This document shows positions 53,517 to 63,012 of a DNA stretch of 64,000 nucleotides, one piece after another. The translations under genes were made by a program, and so were the position numbers. Source of the DNA: CAVTQZ01 sp963737015 (GTDB lineage Bacteria > Actinomycetota > Acidimicrobiia > Acidimicrobiales > UBA8190); the NCBI GenBank assembly GCA_963737015.1, contig CAVTQZ010000001.1, positions 1,736,001 to 1,800,000 of the forward strand, written 5' to 3'. Under the pieces are notes generated by a model. The model was not told the DNA's origin. It searched no databases and was given only the letters and a program-made list of their open reading frames with translations. How positions within the stretch are numbered: the stretch's first letter is position 1; every line of letters begins with the position of its first letter.

Positions 53517-54382
53517 CGTGTTCTCCGGTTCAGGCTCCAGGCGACGACCCTGGCGCCCACGCTCAACAAAAGGACCATCACCAACAGGACGAAAGCAGTG
53601 CTCCAAGCAGTCTGTTGAGCAGCGGTGAACGCCTGGGTGCCTTGTGTGAAGATGAGCAGCGTCATTGCCGCCGCCGGTGTGGCGACCGTGAAGAGAAGCG
53701 GAGCCGTTTCGCCAACTCCCCGGGCGAGGGCCAGAAGGTTGCCCGTTACGAGACCCGGCAACGCTCCTCGGAGCACCACCGAAAGCGCCACACGTGATGC
53801 AGGCGCTCCGAGCGCCACCCCGGCTTCCCAGAGGTCGATCGCCACCGAGCGCATCGCTTCTTCGTCTGCGCGGATCATGATCGGGAGCATCAGCACAGCG
53901 AGCGCGAAGCTCGCGGCCACGTTCGAGAAGTGATGGAGCGGACGCACCAAAATGGCGTACGCGAATATCCCGATGACGATCGAAGGGACGCCAGTGAGCA
54001 CGTCGGCACCGAAGCGTATGGCGGACGCCAGCCGTCCTCTCCTTTCGTAGAGGAAGAGCGCTCCGAGGATTCCCGAAGGTACGGCCATTGCCAGTGCGAT
54101 ACCTACGATCTCGAGGCTGCCCGCGATGGCGGTCGAGATACCGCCGCCGGGTACCCCAGGCGGCGTAGGGGGGTTGAACAGGAACCCTGCAGAAAGCCCC
54201 CCTATCCCCCGTGCCGCCGTGTAATAGAAGAGCGCGACGATCGGAGCGAGTGCGATCACCAGTGCGCCGGCACACAGCGCCTGCGCTGCCTTCGCGCGAA
54301 GCCTCCGAGCTCGCAACGAGCGATCCGAGGCCGCTCGGATGATGGCCCTGCGTCTCTGCAAGACGAGCTGCGCCTCGGTCAC
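53513..54382 (-). CDS. pstA: Phosphate ABC transporter permease
   Basis: 289 residues, GTG start overlapping the pstC stop. Six membrane segments are visible ([38 protein letters not shown], and others). Permease coupling loop: [20 protein letters not shown] followed by [12 protein letters not shown]. Forms the channel with PstC. Confidence 0.95.
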   Translation of the reverse strand: MTEAQLVLQRRRAIIRAASDRSLRARRLRAKAAQALCAGALVIALAPIVALFYYTAARGIGGLSAGFLFNPPTPPGVPGGGISTAIAGSLEIVGIALAMAVPSGILGALFLYERRGRLASAIRFGADVLTGVPSIVIGIFAYAILVRPLHHFSNVAASFALAVLMLPIMIRADEEAMRSVAIDLWEAGVALGAPASRVALSVVLRGALPGLVTGNLLALARGVGETAPLLFTVATPAAAMTLLIFTQGTQAFTAAQQTAWSTAFVLLVMVLLLSVGARVVAWSLNRRTR

Positions 54383-55389
54383 ACCTGTGCCCCCGCGAGC
54401 TGAGTCCTTCCCGCGGCCTTGTCGCCGAGAAGAGCCCTGCCACCGGCGTTGATCAGAACCGTGAGAACCAGCAGGACGGCGGCAAGCGCCACCACCGAGC
54501 TCGTGCCGAGCCCCGGGGATGCCTCGGCGAACTGATTGACGATCGCGGAACCGAGGGTGGCGCCAGGCGAGATGAGCGAGTGCGGAACCGCCGGGCGGTT
54601 GCCGATCACCATCGCCACAGCGATGCTCTCACCGAGCGCACGCCCGAACGCCAGGGTGATCGCAGCTCTGATCCCCGAACGCGCCCCCGGGAACACCGCG
54701 TTCCTCACCACCTGCCATCTCGTAGCACCGAGGGCCAGTGCAGCTTCGCGATCGGGCCCTGCAACACCGGACAAACCGGTGCGGGACAGAGCGACGACGG
54801 TTGGAAGGGTCATGACCGCCAGGACGACCGACGCCAGGAGCACGCTCGGACCGTAGGAAGGCCCGTGGAAGAACCATTCCACCCCGGGAATCCGCTTCAG
54901 GAACGGATCGACGTCCGATGCGAAGACCGGCGAGAGGACGAGAAGCCCCCAAAGACCAACGACGATGCTCGGAACCGCAGCCAGGAGATCGATCGCCGTG
55001 GACAGCGGTGCAGCGAGCCATTTGGGAGCCAGCTCGGAGAGGAACGCGGCCACACCCAATCCGACCGGAATCACGAGGAGCATCGCGACGAACGTGGTGA
55101 GAACGGTCCCAAAGAGAAGTATGCCGGCTCCGTATTGGTTCGCGGCAGGGTCCCATCTTCCGGACCACACGAAGGAGATCCCGTCGCGTGCGAAGGCCGG
55201 AGCCGCGTCGTAGACGATGCCCACCACGAGCGCAACCGTGACCGCTACGAACAGGACCGCTCCAGCCCACCTGAGCAGCTGGTAGGTGCGTCCTCTCGGA
55301 CGCGCCTGTCGTTCCCTCAGTGAGGCGCGGATCCCCCCGATGCTCCGCGGAGCGCGGTAGCGGCTCAGCGCGCCGGTCTGAAGTCCCAC
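54379..55389 (-). CDS. pstC: Phosphate ABC transporter permease
   Basis: 336 residues, GTG start. A charged N-terminus precedes about six membrane segments ([40 protein letters not shown]). Typical PstC motifs: [16 protein letters not shown] and [20 protein letters not shown], then [17 protein letters not shown]. Partner of PstA. Confidence 0.95.
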   Translation of the reverse strand: MGLQTGALSRYRAPRSIGGIRASLRERQARPRGRTYQLLRWAGAVLFVAVTVALVVGIVYDAAPAFARDGISFVWSGRWDPAANQYGAGILLFGTVLTTFVAMLLVIPVGLGVAAFLSELAPKWLAAPLSTAIDLLAAVPSIVVGLWGLLVLSPVFASDVDPFLKRIPGVEWFFHGPSYGPSVLLASVVLAVMTLPTVVALSRTGLSGVAGPDREAALALGATRWQVVRNAVFPGARSGIRAAITLAFGRALGESIAVAMVIGNRPAVPHSLISPGATLGSAIVNQFAEASPGLGTSSVVALAAVLLVLTVLINAGGRALLGDKAAGRTQLAGAQV

Positions 55390-55424
55390 CGCGCGCCTCC
55401 CCCTTGCGGATCACGGTAACGAGC

Positions 55425-56588
55425 TCAATGCGAGAACAGCGGTGACCCGGCGGAGGTCTCGAGCTGTTCCAACGTCCTTACTGCGAGTGTCGCCACACTC
55501 GAAGGCAATGGGGCATATCCGAGGATCGCGGCGTCGTGTTGCCCGGTCGTGACCACATAGTCGAAGAGCTTCCCCAGCGCGATGCCTTTGTTCTCGTCAG
55601 CCTGCTTCTGGTACAGCAGCGTCCAGCTGAAGTTCGCGAGCGGATACGTCGAGGACCCAGCACTGTTGATGATCGAGAAGTTGGACGAGCTCAGGGCCGA
55701 AGCATTGGCGCCTGCGAGGCCTATCGACTGTTCGGATGGTTCCACGAACTTGCCTGCGGCGTTCTTGACCGCGACGTTCTTGAAGCCGGCCTGCAGCGCG
55801 TACCCGTATTCCACGAACCCGATCGCGCCGGCAGTCTGGTGAACGTAATTGGCGACTCCCGAGTTCAACTGTTGACCGACGCCTACGGAGGCAAGCGGCC
55901 AGGTCTTCGAAGGGGTCGACGTTCCGATCTTGGCAACCCAGTCGGGAGCGGTCTTTATCAGGTAAGCGTCGAGATCCCAGCCGGGGCCTGACGAGTCGGC
56001 TCTGTGGACCGCCACGATGGGAAGGTCCGGAAGACGAGGGTTACCCGCGATGGCCGAGATCTGGGGTGCGTCCCAGTTCGTGATGCTGCCGTCAAAGATT
56101 CCAGCCAACGTGGGTCCGTCGAGCTTGAGGGTGCCGGTGATGCCCGGAATGTCGTAGCTGATCGCAACTCCACCGAGGTCCACCGGGATCTGGAGGACCG
56201 GGCCCGTCGCCTTTGCGAGGTCGGTGGAGGACATCGGGATCTCCGAGTCTCCGAAATCGACAGTCCCCTGCTGGATGTCGCTGATGCCCACACTGCTCCC
56301 GGCAGGCGCGTAATTGACGGTGGCCCCCGACACCTTGTGCGTGTAGTCGTAGAAGACCCTCTCGAAGAACGGCTCGATGGAGTTCGCCCCTGCCCCGTTC
56401 AAGGTCACGGCGCTCGCAAGTGTGGTGTCGTTCGCGCGACTGAGCGCTCCGCCCGGTCCCGAGACGGTGGTGGCGGCGGGAGCGGTCGCACTCGTGTTGT
56501 TCGCCTTGGGCGAGGAGCTCGATGAGCTGCATGCGGCGACGACAGCGCCTAAGACGAACAAAGGGGCCATGTAAGCGAGGCGACGCAC
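55425..56588 (-). CDS. pstS: Phosphate-binding lipoprotein
   Basis: 387 residues. Lipoprotein signal peptide with lipobox VAAC, Cys20. Ser-rich linker to about 60. Phosphate-binding motifs: TLNGAGANSIEPFFERVFYD and YAPAGSSVGISDIQQGTVDFG, DSEIPMSS. VAVHRADSSGPGWDLDAYL is the second phosphate loop. Cell-surface receptor feeding PstCA. No PhoU or PhoR is in view. Confidence 0.95.
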   Translation of the reverse strand: MRRLAYMAPLFVLGAVVAACSSSSSSPKANNTSATAPAATTVSGPGGALSRANDTTLASAVTLNGAGANSIEPFFERVFYDYTHKVSGATVNYAPAGSSVGISDIQQGTVDFGDSEIPMSSTDLAKATGPVLQIPVDLGGVAISYDIPGITGTLKLDGPTLAGIFDGSITNWDAPQISAIAGNPRLPDLPIVAVHRADSSGPGWDLDAYLIKTAPDWVAKIGTSTPSKTWPLASVGVGQQLNSGVANYVHQTAGAIGFVEYGYALQAGFKNVAVKNAAGKFVEPSEQSIGLAGANASALSSSNFSIINSAGSSTYPLANFSWTLLYQKQADENKGIALGKLFDYVVTTGQHDAAILGYAPLPSSVATLAVRTLEQLETSAGSPLFSH

Positions 56589-56636
56589 TCTTCCTCCTGG
56601 GCTCGAGCAGCGAGACCGGACGTACCGGCTTGGTTG

Positions 56637-56663
56637 TAAATACTAGTAAATCAATGGTATTTA
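56637..56663. promoter_or_regulatory. Dyad in the divergent pstS/Rrf2 promoter
   Basis: Perfect inverted repeat TAAATAC-13-GTATTTA in an AT-rich patch between the divergent pstS and Rrf2-family starts. Likely operator for the adjacent regulator, or a Pho-box-like site for pstS. Confidence 0.5.
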
Positions 56664-56746
56664 TATCTGAAGTGGGGATTGTCGTCAAACTCCGGGCACC
56701 CTGAGGCTCCGTGCCTGCCGTGGTGCCGCACCGATGCGGGACCGGG

Positions 56747-57166
56747 ATGGTCCACATACCGGCGCGGGTCGACTACGCCGTTCGGGCCCTTCTCGCCCTG
56801 GCCGAATCAGAGGGTCAGGCGACTGTCGACGAACTGGCGCGTGCCCAGGCGCTACCCGCCAAGTTCCTAGGGGCCATCATGAACGACATGCGGCGCTCGG
56901 GTCTGGTCGAAAGCCGGCGAGGTTGGGAGGGTGGCTACCGGCTGGCGAGGAATTTGAGCGAGCTCAGCTTGTTGCAGGTCATCGCTGCGCTCGACGAACC
57001 ACTGGTGGAAGTCCGCGGCAGCGCACCGGAAAATGCGGTCTACCGCGGTGCAGCGCGTCATCTCCGCCAGCTCTGGATAGCGGTAGGGACGAATGTCAGC
57101 CGACTGCTCGAACAGGTCACGCTCGACGACGTCCGGCGAGGGGTCGTGCCCGAGGTCGCTGAGTAG
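56747..57166 (+). CDS. Rrf2-family regulator without Fe-S cysteines
   Basis: 139 residues from the ATG at 56747, the start before MVHIPARVDYAVRALLALAE. Wing-HTH of the Rrf2 family: ATVDELARAQALPAKFLGAI, then LVESRRGWEGGYRLAR. The loop that holds three Cys ligands in IscR-type members here reads LDEPLVEVRGSAPENAVYRG and has no cysteine. It is divergent from pstS and may regulate it. The signal is unknown. Confidence 0.85.
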   Translation: MVHIPARVDYAVRALLALAESEGQATVDELARAQALPAKFLGAIMNDMRRSGLVESRRGWEGGYRLARNLSELSLLQVIAALDEPLVEVRGSAPENAVYRGAARHLRQLWIAVGTNVSRLLEQVTLDDVRRGVVPEVAE

Positions 57167-57305
57167 GCGCTGCGAACGGAGCTTGTTCCGGCTCCTCACC
57201 GAGACTTCCGGCACCACGACGTCGTCCCATCCGGTCTGTGAGCCGAACAGCGGACCCCTTCGGGACTTAGGACCCTAAACGTGACGCATCTCCCCACAGC
57301 ATCCT

Positions 57306-57533
57306 TTGAATGTGGATCTTTTGATCTCGATCACGGTCCTCACCGTCACGAGCATCGCCTTCGGCTGGGTCGTTCGAGCGCCGAAGCGTCAAGCGGACTT
57401 TCTCGGGGTCGTGGCCAGGTTCCCGTCGAGGTTCGTCGCAGTTTTCATAACGGTGTCCAGCGTCGTGCTCGGGTCGTTCGCCATCACCACCCCACACGCG
57501 CTGCCTGTGGACGTGCATTTCCAGATCCACTGA
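57306..57533 (+). CDS. Small two-segment membrane protein, hypothetical
   Basis: 75 residues from a TTG (a GTG at 57312 is possible). Hydrophobic segments at about 5-24 (LLISITVLTVTSIAFGWVV) and 42-62 (FVAVFITVSSVVLGSFAITT) with a basic loop (RAPKRQADFLG). No family recognised and no clear ribosome-binding site. It may be spurious. Confidence 0.4.
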   Translation: MNVDLLISITVLTVTSIAFGWVVRAPKRQADFLGVVARFPSRFVAVFITVSSVVLGSFAITTPHALPVDVHFQIH

Positions 57534-57576
57534 GCTTCCCCGATTCGCCTCCCAGTGGGCAGCTCCACGGGCGGGA

Positions 57577-59442
57577 CTAGAGGTCGGGTAGTTCCTGTTC
57601 GAGCCCACATAGCTCGAGGAACGGATCCCCCTTTTTCGCCACGCGTTTTCCGACGGAGCGAATGCTGTACATGTCGCTCCGCAGAGCCGGATCATCGAGC
57701 TCGTCCCATCCGATGGGCACCGACACCGGCGCCCCCGCCGACGCGCGCACGCTGTAGGGGGCTACGAGTGTCTTGTTCCGTGCGTTTTGTGTGAAGTCCA
57801 ACCGTGCGAGGCCTTTGCGGGCGCTCTTCTGCCATGTCCAGCTGACGAGCTCGGGCAACGCGGCCCCCACGGCACGCGAGAGTTTTTCGACCCAGGAACG
57901 CGTCTCGTCGAACGTGTAGTGAGCCTTGATCGGGATCCAGATGTGCAGTCCGCGGCTGCCTGTGAGCTTGGGCAGCGCGGTGACGCCCAGATGGTCGAGA
58001 CCGGAGCGATAGACCCGGGCCATGAGGACTACCTCTTCGAATTTCGTCTTCGTGCCGGGGTCGATGTCGATGTACGCCCAGGTCGGGTACTGCACGTCCG
58101 GGACCCGCGAGGTCCACGGGTGGAGCTCGATGGCCGCGTAGTTGGCCATCCAAGCAAGTGCAGCAGGACTGTCTATGACCGCGTAGTACTCACTCTCCCC
58201 GGGCTGGGCGTCTTCGTTTCGCCAACGAACTAGCCAATCCGGAGCGTAGGCGGGGACCTCCTTGTGCCAGAAGCCCGCCTTGGCGACGCCGTTCGGGAAC
58301 CTGTGCATGTTGACGGGGCGATCGACGAGATAGGGAAGGATCACCGGAGCGATCGTCGTGTAATGGCGGACGAGGTCGCGCTTGGTGATCGGGGATTCGT
58401 CGTCGCGGCCGGGAAACAGCACCTTGTTCAGGTTGGTCAGCTTCAGCGCGCGACCCTGAACTTCCCACTCACCGTTGTCACCCAGGTCGTCGAGGGCCTC
58501 GAGCTCGGCGGCCGACGCAGGTTCCCAGGAGCGATCCGACGGGTGGGTCGTCCCCGAAGTGCCCTTCTTTTGTCTGCCGACGGCTCGCTTCGAACCCTTC
58601 GATTTCGGGCGGCCGCTCCTACCTCTGCCCTCCACGGCGGGACCGAGCTCGCTCTTCACTCTCACCTCGGCCTCTTCTGCAGGTAGATCGCTACGCCACA
58701 TCGCCTCGGGCGCTTTCGCCACGTCGTCGTTGGTTCGGCCGCTCTTCACCGAGAGGGGATGGTCCTCGGGGCTCCATCCCTCTTGGGCGAAGTCGTCGTG
58801 CTTGTGTAGGAGCAACCATTGCTCGCGCTCGGCGCTCGTGCGTTTGGTTCGGACGAGGACGAAACGGCCACGGAGCTTCTCGCCGTACAGGTCGAAATGG
58901 AGCTCGCCGTCGGCTATGGCTCGAGCGGGATCGTCGGTTCCGGCGGGTTCCCAGGTCCCCCGATCCCAGACGATCACGTCACCTGCGCCGTATTGGCCCT
59001 TCGGAATGACACCTTCGAAGTCCTGGTACTCGATCGGATGATCCTCGACGTGGAACGCGCCGGAGCGGGTCGACGGGTCGAGGGTCGGACCCTTCGGGAC
59101 GGCCCAGCTGGCCAGGACCCCGTCCACCTCGAGCCGGAAGTCGTAGTGCAGCCTCCGGGCTCGATGGCGCTGCACGACGAACCGCGCACGCGACATGGTC
59201 GGCCCTCGCTTGCTCTTCGCACCCCGTTTTGCTTCGCCCTCAGGCTCGGGCGTTGCGTCGAAGCGCCGTTTGCCGCGGTACTCCTCGAGGGTCTGCGCGC
59301 GACCGGAACCTGCTTTTGCTGGCGCAAGCGCCTTAGAGCCTTTGCGGGCAGGTGCCTTGGAAGTCTTGCTGGCAGGCGCCTTGGAAGTCTTGCTGGCAGG
59401 CGCCTTGGAAGTCTTGCGGGCAGGTGCCTTCTTGGTTGGCAT
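57577..59442 (-). CDS. LigD-like 3'-phosphoesterase plus polymerase, no ligase domain
   Basis: 621 residues from the ATG at 59442. Lys/Ala/Pro-rich tail with near-exact repeats of SKAPASKT (residues 10-35). Phosphoesterase domain at about 85-230: HYDFRLEVDGVLASWAVPKG, HPIEYQDFEGVIPKGQYGAG, and DVIVWDRGTWEP. Pol (archaeo-eukaryotic primase-like) domain at about 340-610: LNKVLFPG, AYIDIDPGTKTKFEEVV with metal-binding Asp pair, and SRGLHIWIPI. It would act in NHEJ end processing, with a ligase and Ku elsewhere. Co-directional with the cobalamin genes, 8 bp downstream. Confidence 0.9.
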   Translation of the reverse strand: MPTKKAPARKTSKAPASKTSKAPASKTSKAPARKGSKALAPAKAGSGRAQTLEEYRGKRRFDATPEPEGEAKRGAKSKRGPTMSRARFVVQRHRARRLHYDFRLEVDGVLASWAVPKGPTLDPSTRSGAFHVEDHPIEYQDFEGVIPKGQYGAGDVIVWDRGTWEPAGTDDPARAIADGELHFDLYGEKLRGRFVLVRTKRTSAEREQWLLLHKHDDFAQEGWSPEDHPLSVKSGRTNDDVAKAPEAMWRSDLPAEEAEVRVKSELGPAVEGRGRSGRPKSKGSKRAVGRQKKGTSGTTHPSDRSWEPASAAELEALDDLGDNGEWEVQGRALKLTNLNKVLFPGRDDESPITKRDLVRHYTTIAPVILPYLVDRPVNMHRFPNGVAKAGFWHKEVPAYAPDWLVRWRNEDAQPGESEYYAVIDSPAALAWMANYAAIELHPWTSRVPDVQYPTWAYIDIDPGTKTKFEEVVLMARVYRSGLDHLGVTALPKLTGSRGLHIWIPIKAHYTFDETRSWVEKLSRAVGAALPELVSWTWQKSARKGLARLDFTQNARNKTLVAPYSVRASAGAPVSVPIGWDELDDPALRSDMYSIRSVGKRVAKKGDPFLELCGLEQELPDL

Positions 59443-59449
59443 ACGACGC

Positions 59450-61195
59450 CTAGCCCTTCTCTGCCACCCCGGCCTGGTCGAAGGTGGCCATGTCGCCGAG
59501 CACTCGCGCAGCCGACTGGAGAATGGGCAGAGCGAGGCAAGCACCGGTTCCTTCTCCCAGTCGCAGCCCGAGATCGAGGATGGGCCTGAGCCCGAGCCTT
59601 TCGAGGGCCACCGTCGCTCCCGGCTCGACCGAGCGATGTCCAGCGAAGCAGTACCCCAGCGCGTCGGGGCAGAGGGCCGTTGCAACCAACAGAGCCGCTG
59701 CTGCGATCACCCCGTCCACCACTACCGGGACGCGTGCGGCGGCTCCTCCCACGATGTACCCGGCGAGTCCGGCGATCTCGAGGCCCCCGAGCGATGCGAG
59801 AGCAGCGAGCGCGTCGTCGCGCTCCACGCTCGCCTCGGTACGTGAAAGGGCGTCTTCGACGACCTCGACTTTGTTCGCGAGCATCTCGTCCCCGATCCCC
59901 GTTCCTCTGCCTGTGACGGCGGCCGCGGGTTGGCCGGTGAAATAAGCGATGAGCGCAGCCGATGCAGTGGTGTTACCGATACCCATGTCTCCGGTGATGA
60001 GACACCGGTTTCCGGATGCGACGAGCTCACGGGCCACCTCGGAGCCAACGTCGAGGGCTGCCCTCGCCTCCTCGAGGCTCATGGCGGGTTCGACGCGCAA
60101 ATCACGTGTGCCGCTTCGGATCTTTCGCCGTATCAATCCGGTGGCCGCATCGAGGGGCTCGGCGACACCGACGTCCACGACGACGACGTCTGCTCCCGTG
60201 CTCCGGGCAATTGCATTTATCGCTGCACCACCGGCGCAGAAGTTTGCGACCATCTGCGCGGTGACCTCGCTCGGCCACGGCGTCACACCCTCGGCGACGA
60301 CGCCGTGGTCGGCCGCGAAAACTGCAACCGTGGCGGGCTCGGGAGCAACGGGCGGGACCGATCGCGTTATCCCCGCTAGGCGGATTCCGATCGATTCGAT
60401 CTCACCGAGAGAGCCCGCTGGCTTGGTCAGGAAGCCGTGTCGCTCCTCGGCCGCCCGCATGTCGTGGTGGCTCAGGGGCGCGACTCGAGAGCGCGCTTCT
60501 TCGAAGGGGCCATTTCCCGCGCGGTTGCCGAACGCTTCGCGATGAATCGACCACGAAAGAGGCCGGGGCGACGCCCAGCCCTCGAGCGCGAGCTCCGGCT
60601 CGGGATCGAAGCCGTCTACCCAACCGACGCACAGGTAGGCGATCGGGTCCACGTGCGGTGGCAGTGAAAGGATCCGGCGGAGCTCGCCCGTGTCGAGGAA
60701 GCTCACCCAACCGACCCCGAGGCCCTCGACACGTGCAGCGAGCCACAGGTTTTCGATTGCTAGGCATGTGGAGTAAGCGGCCGTCTCCGGCTGTGTCTGA
60801 CGTCCGAGAACGCGCGAGCCGCCGCGCTCGAGGGTGGATGTGACGACGATGTTCAGAGGAGCATCGAGAATCGCCTCCACCTTGAGCCTGTCGAAGTGAC
60901 GACCCCGGGCGCCCGACAGCGCCTCTGCGAAGGCGCGCCGCTTCGACTCGACATGATCTGCGACTCTCTTCCGGATCTCCATGTCGGTGAGCAAAAGGAA
61001 GTCCCAGGGCTGCGAGAGCCCCACCGAAGGAGCCCGGTTCGCCGCTTCGAGGACGCGCATGATGACGTCGTCGGGAACCGGGTCGGCCTTGAACCGGCGA
61101 CGGACGTCGCGCCGGCCGGTGACCACCTGCCAGAACGCGTCACGCACCTCCACGCCCAGGCCCCGCGTGCCCGATTCTCCGTCATTTTCGTTCAT
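59450..61195 (-). CDS. BluB-CobT fusion
   Basis: 581 residues from the ATG at 61195, overlapping the upstream stop. The N-terminal ~225 residues are BluB-like: [33 protein letters not shown], then [10 protein letters not shown]; BluB makes 5,6-dimethylbenzimidazole from FMN. The C-terminal ~340 residues are Cob[51 protein letters not shown] and [19 protein letters not shown]. CobT joins the base to phosphoribose for the lower ligand. The fusion couples two steps of the same pathway. Confidence 0.9.
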   Translation of the reverse strand: MNENDGESGTRGLGVEVRDAFWQVVTGRRDVRRRFKADPVPDDVIMRVLEAANRAPSVGLSQPWDFLLLTDMEIRKRVADHVESKRRAFAEALSGARGRHFDRLKVEAILDAPLNIVVTSTLERGGSRVLGRQTQPETAAYSTCLAIENLWLAARVEGLGVGWVSFLDTGELRRILSLPPHVDPIAYLCVGWVDGFDPEPELALEGWASPRPLSWSIHREAFGNRAGNGPFEEARSRVAPLSHHDMRAAEERHGFLTKPAGSLGEIESIGIRLAGITRSVPPVAPEPATVAVFAADHGVVAEGVTPWPSEVTAQMVANFCAGGAAINAIARSTGADVVVVDVGVAEPLDAATGLIRRKIRSGTRDLRVEPAMSLEEARAALDVGSEVARELVASGNRCLITGDMGIGNTTASAALIAYFTGQPAAAVTGRGTGIGDEMLANKVEVVEDALSRTEASVERDDALAALASLGGLEIAGLAGYIVGGAAARVPVVVDGVIAAAALLVATALCPDALGYCFAGHRSVEPGATVALERLGLRPILDLGLRLGEGTGACLALPILQSAARVLGDMATFDQAGVAEKG

Positions 61196-63012
61196 CCGAC
61201 GACCACCTCCCGCAAAGCACCTGCGAGCGTCCCCGCCGATAGCTGAGGGAGCGTGAGACACAGCGCTCCCATGCGATGCGCGAGCTCGCTCGCGAGCCCC
61301 AGGCGGGTCGGCCCCTCCTCGACGTCCACGACGAGCGCCGGGACCCGGCGCTTTCGCACCCGCGATGCAGCGTCGTACGCAGCAGCGAGAGGCTCGATCC
61401 CCGCAGGAGCGTGGTTGGCTCTGCCGTCTGAGACGAGCACGATGACCGGGCGCATGTCACCCGCCCCGCGCGTCGCCACGTCGAGCGCGGTATCGATTCC
61501 CGCTGCCAAAGGGGTGCGTCCCCCCGTCGCGAGCTTTGCCAGGCGACTACGAGCCACTTCGACGCTGCCGGTGGGACGGAGCGCCACCTGGGCATCCTCG
61601 TCCCGGAAGGTGACGAGGCAGACGCGGTCGCGCCGTTGATACGCGTCGAGTAGAAGACTCACGACGGCACCCTTCACCGCTTCCATCCGCCGCTCGACAC
61701 CCATCGATCCCGAAGCGTCCACCGCGATCACGAGGAGGTTGCCGACGAGGTCCTCGTGAACGGATTCTCTGAGGTCCCGGACCGAGACCACCGGGCCGGA
61801 CTGCTCCTGTGCCCTTCGAACAGCGGCGGCCCTCACCGTCGCGCCGGCGGCCACCTTCGCGATCGGACCGTCGGGCTCCCTGGCTCCGGTCATCCGGCCC
61901 CGCGGGCCGGTCACGGGCGAGCGCCTCCCGCCTCCCGACCAGGTGCTTCGATCGTCCTTGGTCCTCAAAGTGACGACGGTGGTGGGCTCCTGCGCCTCGG
62001 CCGGCGGGCGCTCGGCACCGGTGCGTCCGTCCTCGGATGCATCGTCTGTGGCACGAAGGTCTTGCTCGCGAGCCTGGCCCAGGGCTTCTTCGATCTCTCG
62101 TGGATCGATCCCGGGCTCGTCGAACGGTCCGCGCCTCCGGCGGTGCGCCAACGCGAAGGGTGCCACGCGACGGACCTCGTCCAGACCGGCCTCGGACTTT
62201 TCCTCGAGACCTGCGAGCGCGGCGGCGGCTCGGCAGATGACGATGTCGGCGCGAAGGCCCTCGGCTCCGAGGCCCGCACACATGGACGCAACGGTCAAGA
62301 CCACGTCGTCGGGGATGGCCGCGGGGCGCGCCGATCCGAGGCGCTTGCCGAGCTCGGTCTCCTCTTCTTGCCAGGAATCCCAGAACTCGACCGGATCGGC
62401 GTCGTGAGCGAGGCGGCGGCGAACGCCCTCGGCACGAACCCCGGCGTCGGAGCTGCTGCGGATCTCCACCGAGAGCCCGAAGCGGTCCATCAACTGAGGA
62501 CGAAGCTCGCCTTCTTCGGGGTTCATCGAACCCACGAGCACGAAACGCGCAGGGTGCTCTGCCGATATGCCCTCTCGTTCGACGCGGTTCACGCCGCTCG
62601 CGCTCACGTCGAGGAGCACGTCTACCAGATGGTCCGGCAACAGGTTCACCTCGTCCACGTAGAGGACTCCGCCGTCTGCGTCGGCGAGGAGCCCGCGCCT
62701 CAGCACCTGTTTCCCCTTGCCGAGCGCGGCTCCGATGTCGATGGTGCCGACCACGCGGTCCTCCGTTGCGCCGATGGGGAGCTCCACGAACCGCGCGCGG
62801 CCGGGCAAAAGCGACGCGAGAGCCCGCGCCAGGGTCGACTTCGCGCTCCCCTTCTGACCCCGTAGGAGCACCCCGCCGATCCGAGGATCGACGGCGTTCA
62901 GCATCAAGGCCAGCTTGGCGTCCTCGTGGCCGGCGACAGCACTGAACGGGAACGGCCTCGGAGAGCCTGGGGCGCCGCGGTCCGCCGAGCGTTTGTTCCG
63001 CGCCTTGCTCAC
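61192..63012 (-). CDS. ChlI/ChlD-type chelatase AAA-VWA fusion
   Basis: 606 residues from a GTG at 63012 overlapping the CobN stop. AAA+ part: Walker [21 protein letters not shown], Walker [21 protein letters not shown], and [21 protein letters not shown] charged linker at about 310-400. VWA domain with [29 protein letters not shown] and [10 protein letters not shown]. Such I-D fusions power CobN-type cobaltochelatases. Position between CobN and BluB-CobT supports cobalt rather than magnesium. Confidence 0.88.
   Translation of the reverse strand: MSKARNKRSADRGAPGSPRPFPFSAVAGHEDAKLALMLNAVDPRIGGVLLRGQKGSAKSTLARALASLLPGRARFVELPIGATEDRVVGTIDIGAALGKGKQVLRRGLLADADGGVLYVDEVNLLPDHLVDVLLDVSASGVNRVEREGISAEHPARFVLVGSMNPEEGELRPQLMDRFGLSVEIRSSSDAGVRAEGVRRRLAHDADPVEFWDSWQEEETELGKRLGSARPAAIPDDVVLTVASMCAGLGAEGLRADIVICRAAAALAGLEEKSEAGLDEVRRVAPFALAHRRRRGPFDEPGIDPREIEEALGQAREQDLRATDDASEDGRTGAERPPAEAQEPTTVVTLRTKDDRSTWSGGGRRSPVTGPRGRMTGAREPDGPIAKVAAGATVRAAAVRRAQEQSGPVVSVRDLRESVHEDLVGNLLVIAVDASGSMGVERRMEAVKGAVVSLLLDAYQRRDRVCLVTFRDEDAQVALRPTGSVEVARSRLAKLATGGRTPLAAGIDTALDVATRGAGDMRPVIVLVSDGRANHAPAGIEPLAAAYDAASRVRKRRVPALVVDVEEGPTRLGLASELAHRMGALCLTLPQLSAGTLAGALREVVVG

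Noticed and set aside
52728..54443. Long fused frame suggesting a PstB with a 300-residue extension
   Set aside because: The extension is a shadow of pstA; the ATG at 53516 overlapping the pstA stop gives a normal 262-residue PstB.
61756..62865. Long plus-strand open frame (369 residues) opposite the chelatase gene
   Set aside because: Antisense to clear AAA+ and VWA motifs; composition is Gly/Ala/Arg-rich and shadow-like.
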